Shown here: piece after piece, positions 1 through 9,395 of the stretch | How the letters are laid out: every line of letters begins with the position of its first letter | Numbering within the stretch: the stretch's first letter is position 1 | Assembly (NCBI GenBank): GCA_902626645.1 | Contig: CACOGC010000002.1 | Location: 62,001-126,000, forward strand | Reading direction: 5' to 3' | Source of the DNA: an uncultured Pelagibacteraceae bacterium | Lineage (GTDB): Bacteria; Pseudomonadota; Alphaproteobacteria; Pelagibacterales; Pelagibacteraceae | Length of the DNA stretch: 64,000 nt | Made by a program: the position numbers and the translations under genes | The notes under the pieces: model-generated | What the model was told of the DNA's origin: nothing | Seen by the model: the letters and a program-made list of their open reading frames with translations, nothing else | Databases searched by the model: none

Positions 1-1461
1 AATATTAAATTTCAACCTGAGTTTTGGACAAATTTTTCAAAAGAAATTATTAAGAACGCTAAAACATTTGGAATAAATACAAACGAGCAAAAGAAAAATT
101 ATTTAATTGAATTTGTTTCTGCCAATCCAACAGGGCCTTTACATGTGGGGCATTGCCGAGGTGCTATTTTAGGAGATGTAATTTCAAATGTTTTATCATT
201 TAATAATCATAAAGTTACTAAAGAATATTATGTGAATGACTATGGCAATCAGATAATTAATTTCACGAAATCAGTATATTTTAGAATAAGAGAAATAAAA
301 TTTAATGAAACTTTTCCAATAGATAATGAAGATCTTTATCCTGGTGAATATTTGATTGAGTTTGCTAATAATATCGTTTCTTCAAATCCAAAAATAGATT
401 TTACTAATTACGATGCTATATCTGAACAATTAACGAACCTGTCTATAGACGAGGCAATAAAATTAATAAAAAAAAATCTTAGTAGCCTTGGTATAATTCA
501 CGATAATTTCGTTAGTGAAAAAAAACTAGTGCTTAATCAAGAAGTTGAAAAAGTAGTAGAAAATCTTCAAAAAAATAAATTTGTTTATAAAGGTAAAATT
601 AAAGCTCCAGCTGGTGAGGACAATAATAATTGGGTTGAAAGAGAACAATTACTTTTCAAATCAACTGATTTTGGTGATGACAAAGATAGAGCGTTACAAA
701 AATCTGATGGTGCCTGGACTTATTTTGCCAGTGATGTTGCCTACCATAAAAATAAATTGGATAGAAAGTTTGACTACTTGATAAATATTTTAGGTGCAGA
801 TCATGCAGGTTATATTAAAAGAATTACATCCTCTGTTGATGCATTATCGAACTCTAAAGGAAAACTTATTTGTAAAGTTAGTCAACTTGTAAAACTTATA
901 AAGGATAAAAAACCATTTAAAATGTCAAAACGTAAAGGTGATTATATAACTGTTGACGATTTAATAAATGAAGTTGGAAAAGATGCTACACGATTCATTA
1001 TGTTAAATAGAAGTAATGATGTCGAACTCGATTTTGATTTTGATAATGTAATTGAAAAATCAAAAGACAATCCTTTGTATTATGTACAATATTGTTATGC
1101 TCGAATTTCATCTGTTTTTAGACATCTGGAAATAGATTTAAAAAAAGATTTAAAGATTGATGAATATAATTTTAAATATTCTGACCATGAAATAAACATC
1201 TTAAAAAAAATATCTGAGTGGCCAAAGTGTATCGAAATATCAAGCAAGAAGCTTGAACCACATAGAATTCCAGTTTATCTTTACGAACTAGCCTCTCTCT
1301 TTCATTCTTACTGGAACTTGGGAAAAGATAATCCTGAAAAAAGATTTATAAATGAGAATAAGAAGATATCGAGTGACAAATTAGTTTTATTAAAACTTAT
1401 ATCAAATGTTGTTAAATCTGGAATGAATATCGTAGGTGTATCTGCTCCTGAAAAAATGTAA
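1..1461 (+). CDS. argS: Arginine--tRNA ligase, 5' end missing
   Basis: Charges tRNA-Arg with arginine using ATP, in the cytoplasm. The frame is open from base 1, so the N-terminal part lies outside the window; 486 codons are visible. The class I signature HVGH is at bases 142-153 and the KMSKR loop at 919-933, followed by the helical anticodon-binding domain and a C-terminus (GVSAPEKM) typical of ArgS. A GTG at 145 sits inside the HVGH motif, so it cannot be the true start. The stop overlaps the next start by one base, and the gene leads a packed run reaching serS. Confidence 0.97.
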   Translation, partial: NIKFQPEFWTNFSKEIIKNAKTFGINTNEQKKNYLIEFVSANPTGPLHVGHCRGAILGDVISNVLSFNNHKVTKEYYVNDYGNQIINFTKSVYFRIREIKFNETFPIDNEDLYPGEYLIEFANNIVSSNPKIDFTNYDAISEQLTNLSIDEAIKLIKKNLSSLGIIHDNFVSEKKLVLNQEVEKVVENLQKNKFVYKGKIKAPAGEDNNNWVEREQLLFKSTDFGDDKDRALQKSDGAWTYFASDVAYHKNKLDRKFDYLINILGADHAGYIKRITSSVDALSNSKGKLICKVSQLVKLIKDKKPFKMSKRKGDYITVDDLINEVGKDATRFIMLNRSNDVELDFDFDNVIEKSKDNPLYYVQYCYARISSVFRHLEIDLKKDLKIDEYNFKYSDHEINILKKISEWPKCIEISSKKLEPHRIPVYLYELASLFHSYWNLGKDNPEKRFINENKKISSDKLVLLKLISNVVKSGMNIVGVSAPEKM

Positions 1462-1724
1462 TGTTTAAAGAAATCAAATATATTATTTTTGTTTTTATTA
1501 TTGGTCTTTTTATTTTTTTTACAGCAAAATATTATTTTTCTGATGCCTATAAAAAAAAATCTTATAGATCTCTTAACAATATTGAAAATAAGATAAATAC
1601 TTACTCAGAAAAATTACCAATTTTAGAAGATGATACGAAAAATATTATTGAATACGTTGAGCAAACAAACAATAAAAAAAAGAAAAAATTTAATTTTTGG
1701 AAATTATTAGAAGATAATGAATAA
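1461..1724 (+). CDS. Small membrane-anchored protein in the SPOR-gene position
   Basis: An 87-residue protein of unknown function. Residues about 7-24 form one hydrophobic segment, followed by a lysine-rich tail (NNKKKKKFNFW near the end), so it is probably anchored in the inner membrane with a soluble tail. The ATG overlaps the argS stop by one base and the end overlaps nagZ by eight, so it is almost certainly translated. In many alphaproteobacteria the gene between argS and nagZ encodes a membrane-anchored SPOR-domain (peptidoglycan-binding) protein. No SPOR domain is visible here; I infer a shortened remnant or a replacement in the same place. Confidence 0.75.
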   Translation: MFKEIKYIIFVFIIGLFIFFTAKYYFSDAYKKKSYRSLNNIENKINTYSEKLPILEDDTKNIIEYVEQTNNKKKKKFNFWKLLEDNE

Positions 1725-2664
1725 ACGTCGATCATTTATTGTTGGTATTAAATCAACAAAACTTTCAGTAAAAGAAAAGTCATTTCTTAAAAAATATAAA
1801 CCCTGGGGAGTTATCTTATTTACAAGAAATATAAAAAATATTGATCAAACTTTAAAACTCACCACGTCAATAAGAAAATTATTCAAAGATAAAAAATATC
1901 CCATTTTAATTGATCAAGAAGGGGGTAAAGTTAATCGGTTAAAAAATATTATATCATTCGATAATTTGACTTCAGAATTTTTTGGAAAAAAATATGTTAA
2001 AAATGTAGATGAATTTAAATTTTATTATAAATTGTTTGTTGATAAAACTTCATATTTATTAAAATCTCTTGGTATTAATATTAATACTTCCCCTGTCTTG
2101 GATTTAAGAATTAAAGGTGCCTCAAATGTCATTGGGAATAGATCTTTTTCCAATAATCCCAAAATTGTATCTAAAATAGGAGATTATTGTATCAATTATT
2201 TCCATCAAAATGGTATTGGAACAGTCATAAAGCATATTCCAGGACATGGTCTTGCAAAGGTAGACAGTCACCATTTTACTCCGATGGTGAATAAAAAATT
2301 GAGTTATTTAACTAAGAAAGATTTTCTTCCATTTAAAAATAAAAAAACTTTTTTTGCTATGACCGCTCACATAATTTTTACTCAAATTGACAAAGAAAAT
2401 TGTGTTACTCACTCAAAAAAATTTATTAAATTAATTCGCAATAAAATTGGTTTTAAAGATATTCTAATTTCTGATGATTTATCCATGAAAAGTCTAAAGG
2501 GTAATTTAAAGGAAAATACAATCAAAACGTTTAGTGCAGGTTGTAATTTAGCCTTACATTGTAATGGAAATTTGAATGAAATGAAAATTGTAGGAAATAA
2601 TTCACCATTGATAAATCCTTTTCTAATAAAAAAAACATCACAATTTTACAAAATTTTAAGTTAA
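1717..2664 (+). CDS. nagZ: Beta-N-acetylhexosaminidase
   Basis: A glycoside hydrolase family 3 enzyme that removes N-acetylglucosamine from anhydromuropeptides during cytoplasmic murein recycling. The family signature KHIPGHG is at about residues 172-178, followed by the DSHH catalytic dyad loop. The nucleophile aspartate lies in the SDDLSMK motif near residue 251. At 315 residues it is slightly shorter than the usual 330-340. It overlaps the preceding gene by eight bases and is followed closely by scpA, the standard alphaproteobacterial order. Confidence 0.93.
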   Translation: MNKRRSFIVGIKSTKLSVKEKSFLKKYKPWGVILFTRNIKNIDQTLKLTTSIRKLFKDKKYPILIDQEGGKVNRLKNIISFDNLTSEFFGKKYVKNVDEFKFYYKLFVDKTSYLLKSLGININTSPVLDLRIKGASNVIGNRSFSNNPKIVSKIGDYCINYFHQNGIGTVIKHIPGHGLAKVDSHHFTPMVNKKLSYLTKKDFLPFKNKKTFFAMTAHIIFTQIDKENCVTHSKKFIKLIRNKIGFKDILISDDLSMKSLKGNLKENTIKTFSAGCNLALHCNGNLNEMKIVGNNSPLINPFLIKKTSQFYKILS

Positions 2665-2673
2665 TATTGATTG

Positions 2674-3414
2674 ATGATTGAAAATAATTCTGAACTTTTT
2701 AAAGTAGACGTTGAAAATTATAATGGTCCATTAGATGTTCTTTTAGATCTTGCAAAAGCTCAAAAAGTAAATCTTGAGGATATATCTATAACAAAATTAG
2801 CAGATCAGTTTCATGATTTTATTACTCAAGAAAAAAAATTAAATTTAGAGATTGCTTCAGAATACTTATTAATGGCAACATGGTTAGCATATTTAAAATC
2901 AAAATTACTATTACCAGGTACCCCTGAAGAAGAATTTAAAGTTCAAGAAGTAGCTGAAAAATTAAAACTTCAACTTAAGAAACTTGAATTAATAAGGTTA
3001 TTATCTGAACAGATGCTTAAAAGAAAAAGGTTAGGAAGAGAAATAAGAACTAGAGGTATGAGAGCAGGCATAAGGCCCATCTACAATAGTGAGTATAAAT
3101 TAAATTTATTTGACCTCATGAAAACCTATTCTACTATAATTATGACTAAAGATTTTCAGAGAATTAACATTCCAAAATTACCAGTTTTCACAACAGAAGA
3201 AGGTATAAAAACTATAAAAGATTTTTTTGGAAAATTAATGGATTGGAAAAAATTAGATGATTTAATACCGAAAAATTTTAAAAGTGGATCAAAATATAAA
3301 CGAACTGGTAAAGCGGGAATATTTGCAGGGTCTCTTGAGTTAGTCAAGGAGGGCAACCTAAGCATAAAACAAGAAAACCTTTTTGATGATATTTATATAA
3401 AAGAAAACAAATGA
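2674..3414 (+). CDS. scpA: Segregation and condensation protein A
   Basis: The kleisin subunit of the SMC-ScpAB condensin that organises and segregates the chromosome. The N-terminal pattern YNGPLDVLLDLAKAQKVNLE matches the SMC-head-binding region of ScpA. A helical middle region is followed by a winged-helix-like C-terminus. I chose the ATG at 2674; a TTG at 2671 would add one residue. The end overlaps scpB by four bases (ATGA), so the two are probably translationally coupled. An SMC gene is not in the window. Confidence 0.93.
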   Translation: MIENNSELFKVDVENYNGPLDVLLDLAKAQKVNLEDISITKLADQFHDFITQEKKLNLEIASEYLLMATWLAYLKSKLLLPGTPEEEFKVQEVAEKLKLQLKKLELIRLLSEQMLKRKRLGREIRTRGMRAGIRPIYNSEYKLNLFDLMKTYSTIIMTKDFQRINIPKLPVFTTEEGIKTIKDFFGKLMDWKKLDDLIPKNFKSGSKYKRTGKAGIFAGSLELVKEGNLSIKQENLFDDIYIKENK

Positions 3415-4112
3415 TAAAAAAAAAGATTAAGAAAAAAGACAATATTATTAATTTTCCAACCAAATTATCTTCAATTGAAAAGGAAATTGAAGGAATTGTT
3501 TTTGCTGCTGCAGAACCATTAGATATTGAAACTATTGAAAATAAGATATCTAAAAAAACGGATGTCGAAAAAATTTTGTTAAAATTGCAAGCTGAATATT
3601 CAAATCGGGGTATTAATTTAGTTTGCATTTCTAAAAAATGGTCTTTTAGAACCTCACCTAATCTTTCAAATTTAATGACCCAAGAAAAAACTGTTGAAAA
3701 AAAACTATCAAAAGCTGCAATAGAAACTCTTGCTATAATTGTTTATCATCAACCAGTTACTCGTGCAGAGATAGAAGAAATAAGAGGTGTAGCTTTTGGA
3801 ACCAACACATTAGAAATTTTGATGGAATTAAATTGGGTTAAACCTGGTGGACGAAAAAATGTCCCTGGTCGACCTATTCAATATGTCACGACGGATGATT
3901 TTTTAAGCCATTTTAATTTACAAAAATTATCTGATTTACCAACAGTAGATGAACTTGGAGCCGCAGGTTTAATTGATAGTACCAATATTGATAACGCTAT
4001 TTTTGGTACTGGAAAATTCTATAAAGAAAAACAAGATGATAAAAAAGAGGACATTTATTCAAATATTGATGAAATGTTAAGTAGCACTCTTGACTCGGAT
4101 GAGAAGAATTAA
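3411..4112 (+). CDS. scpB: Segregation and condensation protein B
   Basis: The KITE subunit that binds ScpA as a dimer in the SMC condensin complex. The protein has 233 residues. The conserved ScpB core is visible: LSKAAIETLAIIVYHQPVTR followed by EIEEIRGV and the wing segment GRKNVPGRPIQYVTT. A lysine-rich start and an acidic tail (about residues 205-233) lie outside the two winged-helix domains. Overlaps scpA by four bases; a 50-base gap follows before tatA. Confidence 0.94.
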   Translation: MIKKKIKKKDNIINFPTKLSSIEKEIEGIVFAAAEPLDIETIENKISKKTDVEKILLKLQAEYSNRGINLVCISKKWSFRTSPNLSNLMTQEKTVEKKLSKAAIETLAIIVYHQPVTRAEIEEIRGVAFGTNTLEILMELNWVKPGGRKNVPGRPIQYVTTDDFLSHFNLQKLSDLPTVDELGAAGLIDSTNIDNAIFGTGKFYKEKQDDKKEDIYSNIDEMLSSTLDSDEKN

Positions 4113-4162
4113 GCCTACAAATTAGACTTTTCAATTATTGATAAAAAGGTTATAAGTTTTCT

Positions 4163-4363
4163 ATGAGCATTGGAATTTGGCAAATAGCAATCGTTGTAAT
4201 ACTTGTGGTATTATTATTTGGTAGAGGAAAAATTTCTAGCCTTATGGGCGATGTAGCAAAAGGAATAAAAAGTTTTAAAAAGGGTATGGCATCAGATGTG
4301 ACTGATGACAATGAACCTAAAAATATTTCTGACGATAATCAAGATTCGAACAAAAAAGAATAA
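4163..4363 (+). CDS. tatA: Sec-independent translocase protein TatA
   Basis: Forms the pore-like oligomer of the twin-arginine translocase, which exports folded proteins across the inner membrane. The 66 residues show the expected plan: a short N-terminal transmembrane helix ([20 protein letters not shown]), the FGRGKI hinge, an amphipathic helix ([12 protein letters not shown]) and an acidic soluble tail. Followed five bases later by tatB and then tatC. A possible Tat substrate, the M48 lipoprotein at 19503-20324, lies in the same window. Confidence 0.94.
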   Translation: MSIGIWQIAIVVILVVLLFGRGKISSLMGDVAKGIKSFKKGMASDVTDDNEPKNISDDNQDSNKKE

Positions 4364-4368
4364 ATCAC

Positions 4369-4581
4369 ATGCCTACTATTGGTTGGTTTGAGATTTTAAT
4401 TGTAGTTGCAATAGCTATTGTAGTCTTGGGACCTAAGGACTTTCCGATAATGCTCAAAAAAGTTGGTTCATGGATTGGCTCTGCAAAAAAATATGTCAAT
4501 AATATTCAAAATGAAGTCTCAAATATTGATCTTGAAGATAATAAAATAGAAAAAAAAGAAGAAAAAAAAGATGAGTCATGA
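4369..4581 (+). CDS. tatB: Sec-independent translocase protein TatB
   Basis: Works with TatC as the receptor for twin-arginine signal peptides. The protein has 70 residues. The N-terminal helix includes the conserved glutamate in GWFEILIVV, and the hinge reads VLGPKDFP, the TatB version of the TatA glycine hinge. An amphipathic helix and a charged tail follow. It is much shorter than the E. coli protein (about 170 residues) because the C-terminal extension is missing, as expected in a streamlined genome. Overlaps tatC by eleven bases. Confidence 0.92.
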   Translation: MPTIGWFEILIVVAIAIVVLGPKDFPIMLKKVGSWIGSAKKYVNNIQNEVSNIDLEDNKIEKKEEKKDES

Positions 4582-5341
4582 CGAAAATGATGGTGGCTTT
4601 GTAAGTCATTTAGCTGAGTTAAGAAAAAGACTAATTCATAGTTTTATTTTTTTAATAATCTTTTTTGTAGGATGTTATTTTTTTGCTGAACATCTTTATG
4701 GTTTTTTAGTAGAGCCATATGCACAAGCAGTTAAAGATGATGGAACTGATAGACGATTAATTTTTACAGCTTTACAAGAAACTTTTCTTACCTATTTGAA
4801 AGTATCTTTTTTCACAGCTTTTTTTGTTACTTGTCCATTTATTTTGATGCAGATTTGGAAATTTATTGCTCCTGGTCTTTATAAACATGAAAAAATTGCA
4901 ATTTTACCTTATTTAGTTTTAACCCCAATCTTATTCTTACTAGGGGGCATGTTGGTTTATTATTTAATAATGCCCTTGGCGATAAAATTCTTTTTATCTT
5001 TTGAAAGTTCTGGTCTTTCAACAAATTTACCAATTCAATTAGAGGCAAAAGTAAACGAGTATCTTTCTTTGGTAATGAAACTTATATTTGCGTTTGGCAT
5101 AAGTTTTCAATTACCTGTTGTGTTGAGTTTGTTAGCTAGGGTTGGGTTGGTTGATTCTGATTTTTTAAAGAAACGAAGAAAATATGTTGTAGTTATTATA
5201 TTTGCAGCCGCAGCTTTACTCACACCCCCAGATCCCATCACACAAATTGGTTTAGCGATACCATTATTAATTCTATATGAATTATCAATATTTTCAGTAA
5301 AACTTATTGAGAATAAAAATTTAAAAAATTCTGATGCATAA
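4571..5341 (+). CDS. tatC: Sec-independent translocase protein TatC
   Basis: The multi-spanning Tat receptor that recognises the twin-arginine motif. The protein has 256 residues, with six predicted hydrophobic helices. The family signatures are present: HLAELRKRLIHS at the N-terminus and, near the end, FAAAALLTPPDPITQIGLA. The start lies inside tatB (11-base overlap) and the end overlaps serS by eight bases, which suggests a tatABC-serS transcript. Confidence 0.96.
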   Translation: MSHDENDGGFVSHLAELRKRLIHSFIFLIIFFVGCYFFAEHLYGFLVEPYAQAVKDDGTDRRLIFTALQETFLTYLKVSFFTAFFVTCPFILMQIWKFIAPGLYKHEKIAILPYLVLTPILFLLGGMLVYYLIMPLAIKFFLSFESSGLSTNLPIQLEAKVNEYLSLVMKLIFAFGISFQLPVVLSLLARVGLVDSDFLKKRRKYVVVIIFAAAALLTPPDPITQIGLAIPLLILYELSIFSVKLIENKNLKNSDA

Positions 5342-6593
5342 CATTAAAGAAATTAGAAAAGATTTTGATGCATTTTCAAAAGCATTAAAAAAAAGATCAA
5401 TTGATATAGATCTTAATAAACTCAAAAAATTAGATATAGATAATAGAGATTTAATTCATAAAAAAGAAACATTAGAAAAAGAAAAGAAAGATATTTCAAA
5501 AACAAAAGATAAGGCTTTATTTTCTAGGTCAAAAGAAATTACTCAATCTATTGATAAAATTACTGATCAACAATCAAAAATAAAATCAGATTTAGATGAA
5601 ATTTTATCAAGTATTCCTAACATACCTCATGATGATGTGCCTGTAGGATCTAATGAAAATGAAAATGTTGAATTAACTAAATCGGGTCAGATTCCTAATT
5701 TTGAATTTACTCCAAAATCACATTTTGAATTAGGTGAAAAACTTGGCATGTTAGATTTTGATCTTGCCACAAAAACTACTGGCTCAAGATTTGTTTTTGT
5801 TAAGAATAAATTAGCATTACTTGAAAGAGCAATTTCAAATTTTATGCTTGATATACATACTTCAAAAAATGGATATGAAGAAATTTCACCACCTTTATTA
5901 GCATCAGAAAATACAATGTTCGGAACTGGTCAACTACCTAAATTTGAAAATGATCAATTTGAAGTAAAATTAGAAGAGGGAAGTGGAAGAAAATTTTTAA
6001 TTCCTACAGCAGAAGTTATTTTAACTAATATTGTAAAAGACAAAATTTTAGATCTTAAAACATTACCAATGAGATTTGTTGCATCAACTCCATGTTTTAG
6101 AAAAGAGGCTGGTAGTTATGGTAAAGACACTAAAGGGATGATTAGACAACATCAATTTTATAAAGTCGAATTAGTAAGTATTGTGGAACAAAATAATTGT
6201 CTTGAAGAATTAGAGAGAATGACAAATTGTGCCACAGGAATTTTGGATTTGTTGGAGTTACCATATAGAAAAGTGATTTTATGTAGTGGAGATATGGGAT
6301 TTAGTGCAGAAAAAACTTACGATATAGAAGTATGGCTACCTTCAGAAAAGAAATATAGAGAAATATCTTCATGTTCATCATGTTCAACATTTCAAGCAAC
6401 AAGAATGAAAGCTAGATATAAAAATTCAAATAAAGAAACAGTATTTGTTGGAACGCTTAATGGAAGTGGTTTAGCAGTGGGCAGAACTCTAATAGCTATA
6501 TTAGAAAATTTTCAGCAAAAGGATGGGTCTATAAATATTCCAAAAGTGCTTAGACCTTATATGAATAACCTAGAAAAAATTAGTCTGAATTAA
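5334..6593 (+). CDS. serS: Serine--tRNA ligase
   Basis: A class II synthetase that charges tRNA-Ser; a substrate tRNA-Ser(UGA) is encoded at 23395-23484. Residues 1 to about 110 form the long antiparallel coiled-coil arm that grips the tRNA-Ser variable arm. The class II core follows, with motif 2 (STPCFRKEAGSYGKDTKG) and motif 3 (NGSGLAVGRTLIAILENFQ). Length 419 is normal. In many alphaproteobacteria surE, pcm and an nlpD-like peptidase follow serS before yajC; here yajC comes next after 54 bases. Confidence 0.97.
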   Translation: MHNIKEIRKDFDAFSKALKKRSIDIDLNKLKKLDIDNRDLIHKKETLEKEKKDISKTKDKALFSRSKEITQSIDKITDQQSKIKSDLDEILSSIPNIPHDDVPVGSNENENVELTKSGQIPNFEFTPKSHFELGEKLGMLDFDLATKTTGSRFVFVKNKLALLERAISNFMLDIHTSKNGYEEISPPLLASENTMFGTGQLPKFENDQFEVKLEEGSGRKFLIPTAEVILTNIVKDKILDLKTLPMRFVASTPCFRKEAGSYGKDTKGMIRQHQFYKVELVSIVEQNNCLEELERMTNCATGILDLLELPYRKVILCSGDMGFSAEKTYDIEVWLPSEKKYREISSCSSCSTFQATRMKARYKNSNKETVFVGTLNGSGLAVGRTLIAILENFQQKDGSINIPKVLRPYMNNLEKISLN

Positions 6594-6595
6594 AG

Positions 6596-6643
6596 TTGTT
6601 TTAACTTATGAGATAGTATAAAAATTCATTTTTAATTAAGGAG
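6596..6643 (+). promoter_or_regulatory. Candidate promoter and strong ribosome-binding site of yajC-secDF
   Basis: The short gap after serS holds TTGTTT at 6596-6601 and TATAAA at 6617-6622, a -35/-10-like pair with a short 15-base spacer. It also holds an unusually good Shine-Dalgarno sequence, AAGGAG at 6638-6643, four bases before the yajC ATG. Most genes in this window have no such clear site. The promoter call is inference from pattern only. Confidence 0.35.
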
Positions 6644-6647
6644 TTTT

Positions 6648-6935
6648 ATGGAAAGTTCAGGAATAGGTCAATTTATACCACTAATACTAATTTTTGTTAT
6701 TTTTTATTTTTTCTTGATAAGACCACAGCAAAAAAAAGTCAAAGAGCATAAAGCTATGGTCGAGGGTTTAAAAAAAGGTGATAAGATTGTAACTTCAGGC
6801 GGTATCACAGGAACCATAACTAGAGTTGTAGACAACGATAAAATTGAGGTTGAGGTTGCTGAAAATGTGACTGTTGAAGTTATCAGAGGTACAGGTGTAC
6901 AAAGTCTGATGAACTCTCAAGAAGTTAAAAAGTAA
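6648..6935 (+). CDS. yajC: Preprotein translocase subunit YajC
   Basis: A small inner-membrane partner of SecDF in the Sec holotranslocon. The protein has 95 residues. One transmembrane helix (about residues 9-25) ends in the family signature FFLIRPQQKKVKEHK, followed by the cytoplasmic beta-rich domain with LKKGDKIVTSGGITGTI. It directly precedes secD by 15 bases and has the clearest ribosome-binding site in the region. Confidence 0.96.
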   Translation: MESSGIGQFIPLILIFVIFYFFLIRPQQKKVKEHKAMVEGLKKGDKIVTSGGITGTITRVVDNDKIEVEVAENVTVEVIRGTGVQSLMNSQEVKK

Positions 6936-6950
6936 TTTTGTTAAAGTAAA

Positions 6951-8507
6951 GTGTTATATTTTTCAAAATTCAGAATAATTTCAGTAATATTAATTTCTCT
7001 ATTTTTTATTTTAATTGCCTCATCAAATTTATTTAAGTTTGAAAATAACTTACTAAATAAGAAAATTAATCTTGGATTAGATCTTCAGGGAGGATCTTAC
7101 CTCTTACTAGAAATTGATAATAATCCAGTTATTGAACAAAAAATACAAAATCTTTCGATTACCATTAGAAATTATTTTAAAGATAAAAATATTAGGATTA
7201 AAAATTTAAAAATTTTAGGACAAAAATTATCTTTTTCTGTAGATGAAAACTTTAAACAAACTATCCTAGATACATTTAATGATGAGGAAAGTGAATTAAA
7301 TCCTTATTATCCAAGATTTAAGTCTCATCAATTAGATATCAGTGAGGAAAATGATATTTTTATTGTCAATTACTCAACCCAAGGTATCGTTAAACTAAAA
7401 ACATCATCCCAAGATCAAGCATTAGAAATTGTAAGAAGAAGAATTGATGAGATAGGAACTAATGAACCCAATATTCTAAAAAGAGGAAACGACAGAATTC
7501 TTGTTGAATTACCTGGGTTAGATGATCCAATGAGAATTAAATCATTACTTGGTAAAACTGCAAATCTTACATTTAGATTTGTAACTAATAACGATCAAGA
7601 CTCTTTTGGAGCGGAAAAACTTAGTTATGAAGATGAGTCTGAAGAAGATGCTCTAGTAAGTAAAAGAATTATTTTAAGTGGAGACAATCTGCTAGATGCT
7701 CAACCAAGAATGGATAGTGAAACAAATGAAACGGTAGTTACATTTACACTTGATAGAGTTGGCGCTAAAAGATTTGGTAAGGCTACATCGACTGGTATTG
7801 GCAAACAATTAGCAATAGTATTGGATGGTAAAATTATAAGCGCACCGGTTATAAGAGATACAATTGCAAGTGGATCAGGTCAAATTAGTGGTGGATTCAC
7901 TTTTCAATCAGCAACAGATTTAGCTCTTTTATTAAGATCTGGTGCATTACCTGCTCCTTTAAATATTATCGAAGAACGAACAGTTGGTCCTGACTTAGGC
8001 CAAGACTCAATTAATGCAGGAATGATTGCATTAGCAATTGGTTTTGTATTAGTAATAATATTTATTTTTGTTAAATATAAGATATTTGGTTTAATTACCA
8101 ATATAACATTAATACTTAACCTTTTCTTACTCATTGGAATATTGACTATATTCGAGGCGACCTTAACTCTTCCGGGGATCGCTGGAATAATTTTGACAGT
8201 TGGTATGGCAGTTGATGCAAATGTTTTAATTTTTGAGAGAATTAAAGAAGAACTAAAAAATGAAAAAAATAATTTAATAGCTTTTGATAGTGGTTATACA
8301 AATTCTAGAACCGCAATACTTGATGCAAATATAACAACATTATTAGCAGCTATTATCTTATTTTTTATGGGCTCAGGTCCAATCAAAGGTTTTTCACTTA
8401 CACTTGGGATTGGAATATTTACAACATTATTTTCAGTTTATTTCATAGCCAGGTTATTGACTGTTTTGTATGTGTACAGAAACAAAGAAAAAGAAGGTTT
8501 AATTTAG
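6951..8507 (+). CDS. secD: Protein translocase subunit SecD
   Basis: An RND-type membrane protein that, with SecF, uses the proton gradient to complete export of Sec substrates. The protein has 518 residues. An N-terminal helix is followed by NLGLDLQGGSYLLLEID, the large periplasmic P1 domain, and five C-terminal helices with VGMAVDANVLIFERIKEEL, which carries the conserved aspartate of the proton pathway. The start is a GTG at 6951; I see no better ATG upstream. The TAG stop directly abuts the secF ATG. Confidence 0.96.
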   Translation: MLYFSKFRIISVILISLFFILIASSNLFKFENNLLNKKINLGLDLQGGSYLLLEIDNNPVIEQKIQNLSITIRNYFKDKNIRIKNLKILGQKLSFSVDENFKQTILDTFNDEESELNPYYPRFKSHQLDISEENDIFIVNYSTQGIVKLKTSSQDQALEIVRRRIDEIGTNEPNILKRGNDRILVELPGLDDPMRIKSLLGKTANLTFRFVTNNDQDSFGAEKLSYEDESEEDALVSKRIILSGDNLLDAQPRMDSETNETVVTFTLDRVGAKRFGKATSTGIGKQLAIVLDGKIISAPVIRDTIASGSGQISGGFTFQSATDLALLLRSGALPAPLNIIEERTVGPDLGQDSINAGMIALAIGFVLVIIFIFVKYKIFGLITNITLILNLFLLIGILTIFEATLTLPGIAGIILTVGMAVDANVLIFERIKEELKNEKNNLIAFDSGYTNSRTAILDANITTLLAAIILFFMGSGPIKGFSLTLGIGIFTTLFSVYFIARLLTVLYVYRNKEKEGLI

Positions 8508-9395
8508 ATGATTGCTTTTAACAAATACTATAATCAATTTAATATTCTTTCTATATCCTTAGTCGTTATTTCATTATTTTTACTGACTTTCAAAGGTCTT
8601 AACTTTGGAATAGATTTTAAAGGTGGAACCTTAATTGAACTAAGATCAACTGACAGCAAAATTAATGTGTCATCTCTAAGAGATAATTTAAACTCTATGA
8701 ATTTGGGTGACGTTTCAGTAAAAAATTTTGGCAATGAGACAGACTTTCTAATTAAATTTGAAATTAATAATAACAAAAATATTATCGAGGAAATTAAAGG
8801 AAATTTAGATAAATCATTTGGTAATACTTTTGATTTTAGAAGAGTTGAAAACGTAGGACCGAAAGTAAGTGCTGAGTTGCTAAAATCTGGAGTAATAGCT
8901 ATCGCAGTGGCATTAACTTTAATGTTAATTTACATTTGGATCAGATTTGAATGGCAATTTAGTTTAGGAGCTATATTAGCTTTGTTTCATGACGTGTTGG
9001 TAACCCTAGGTTTATTTTCATTACTTGGTCTTGAAATCAATTTATCTATTATTGCAGCTGTATTAACTATCGTTGGTTACTCCATGAATGATACAGTGGT
9101 TATTTTTGATAGAGTAAGAGAAAATTTAAGAAAATATTCTGACATTAAGATTTACGATTTAACTAATATCTCTATCAATGAAACATTATCTAGAACTTTA
9201 ATCACATCAATAACGACTTTATTAGCTTTACTATCAATATTTTTCTTTGGTGGTGAAATACTAAAGGGTTTTTCTTTAGCTATGATATTTGGTGTAGTTT
9301 TTGGAACTTATTCATCTATCTATATTGCTAATACAGTTTTGGTTAGATTAAGAGTTTCTCAAAAAACTGTTTTAAGAGATGACGAGAGTAATTAA
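8508..9395 (+). CDS. secF: Protein translocase subunit SecF
   Basis: Partner of SecD in proton-driven protein export. The protein has 295 residues. An N-terminal helix precedes GIDFKGGTLIELR, then a short periplasmic domain and five helices that include VGYSMNDTVVIFDRVREN, the SecF version of the SecD proton-pathway motif. The ATG immediately follows the secD stop. The TAA stop shares the palindrome TTAA (9392-9395) with the stop codon of the opposite-strand gene. Confidence 0.96.
   Translation: MIAFNKYYNQFNILSISLVVISLFLLTFKGLNFGIDFKGGTLIELRSTDSKINVSSLRDNLNSMNLGDVSVKNFGNETDFLIKFEINNNKNIIEEIKGNLDKSFGNTFDFRRVENVGPKVSAELLKSGVIAIAVALTLMLIYIWIRFEWQFSLGAILALFHDVLVTLGLFSLLGLEINLSIIAAVLTIVGYSMNDTVVIFDRVRENLRKYSDIKIYDLTNISINETLSRTLITSITTLLALLSIFFFGGEILKGFSLAMIFGVVFGTYSSIYIANTVLVRLRVSQKTVLRDDESN

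Noticed and set aside
145-1461. argS starting at the GTG at 145
   Set aside because: This start would fall inside the HVGH catalytic motif; the frame is open to base 1, so the gene starts outside the window.
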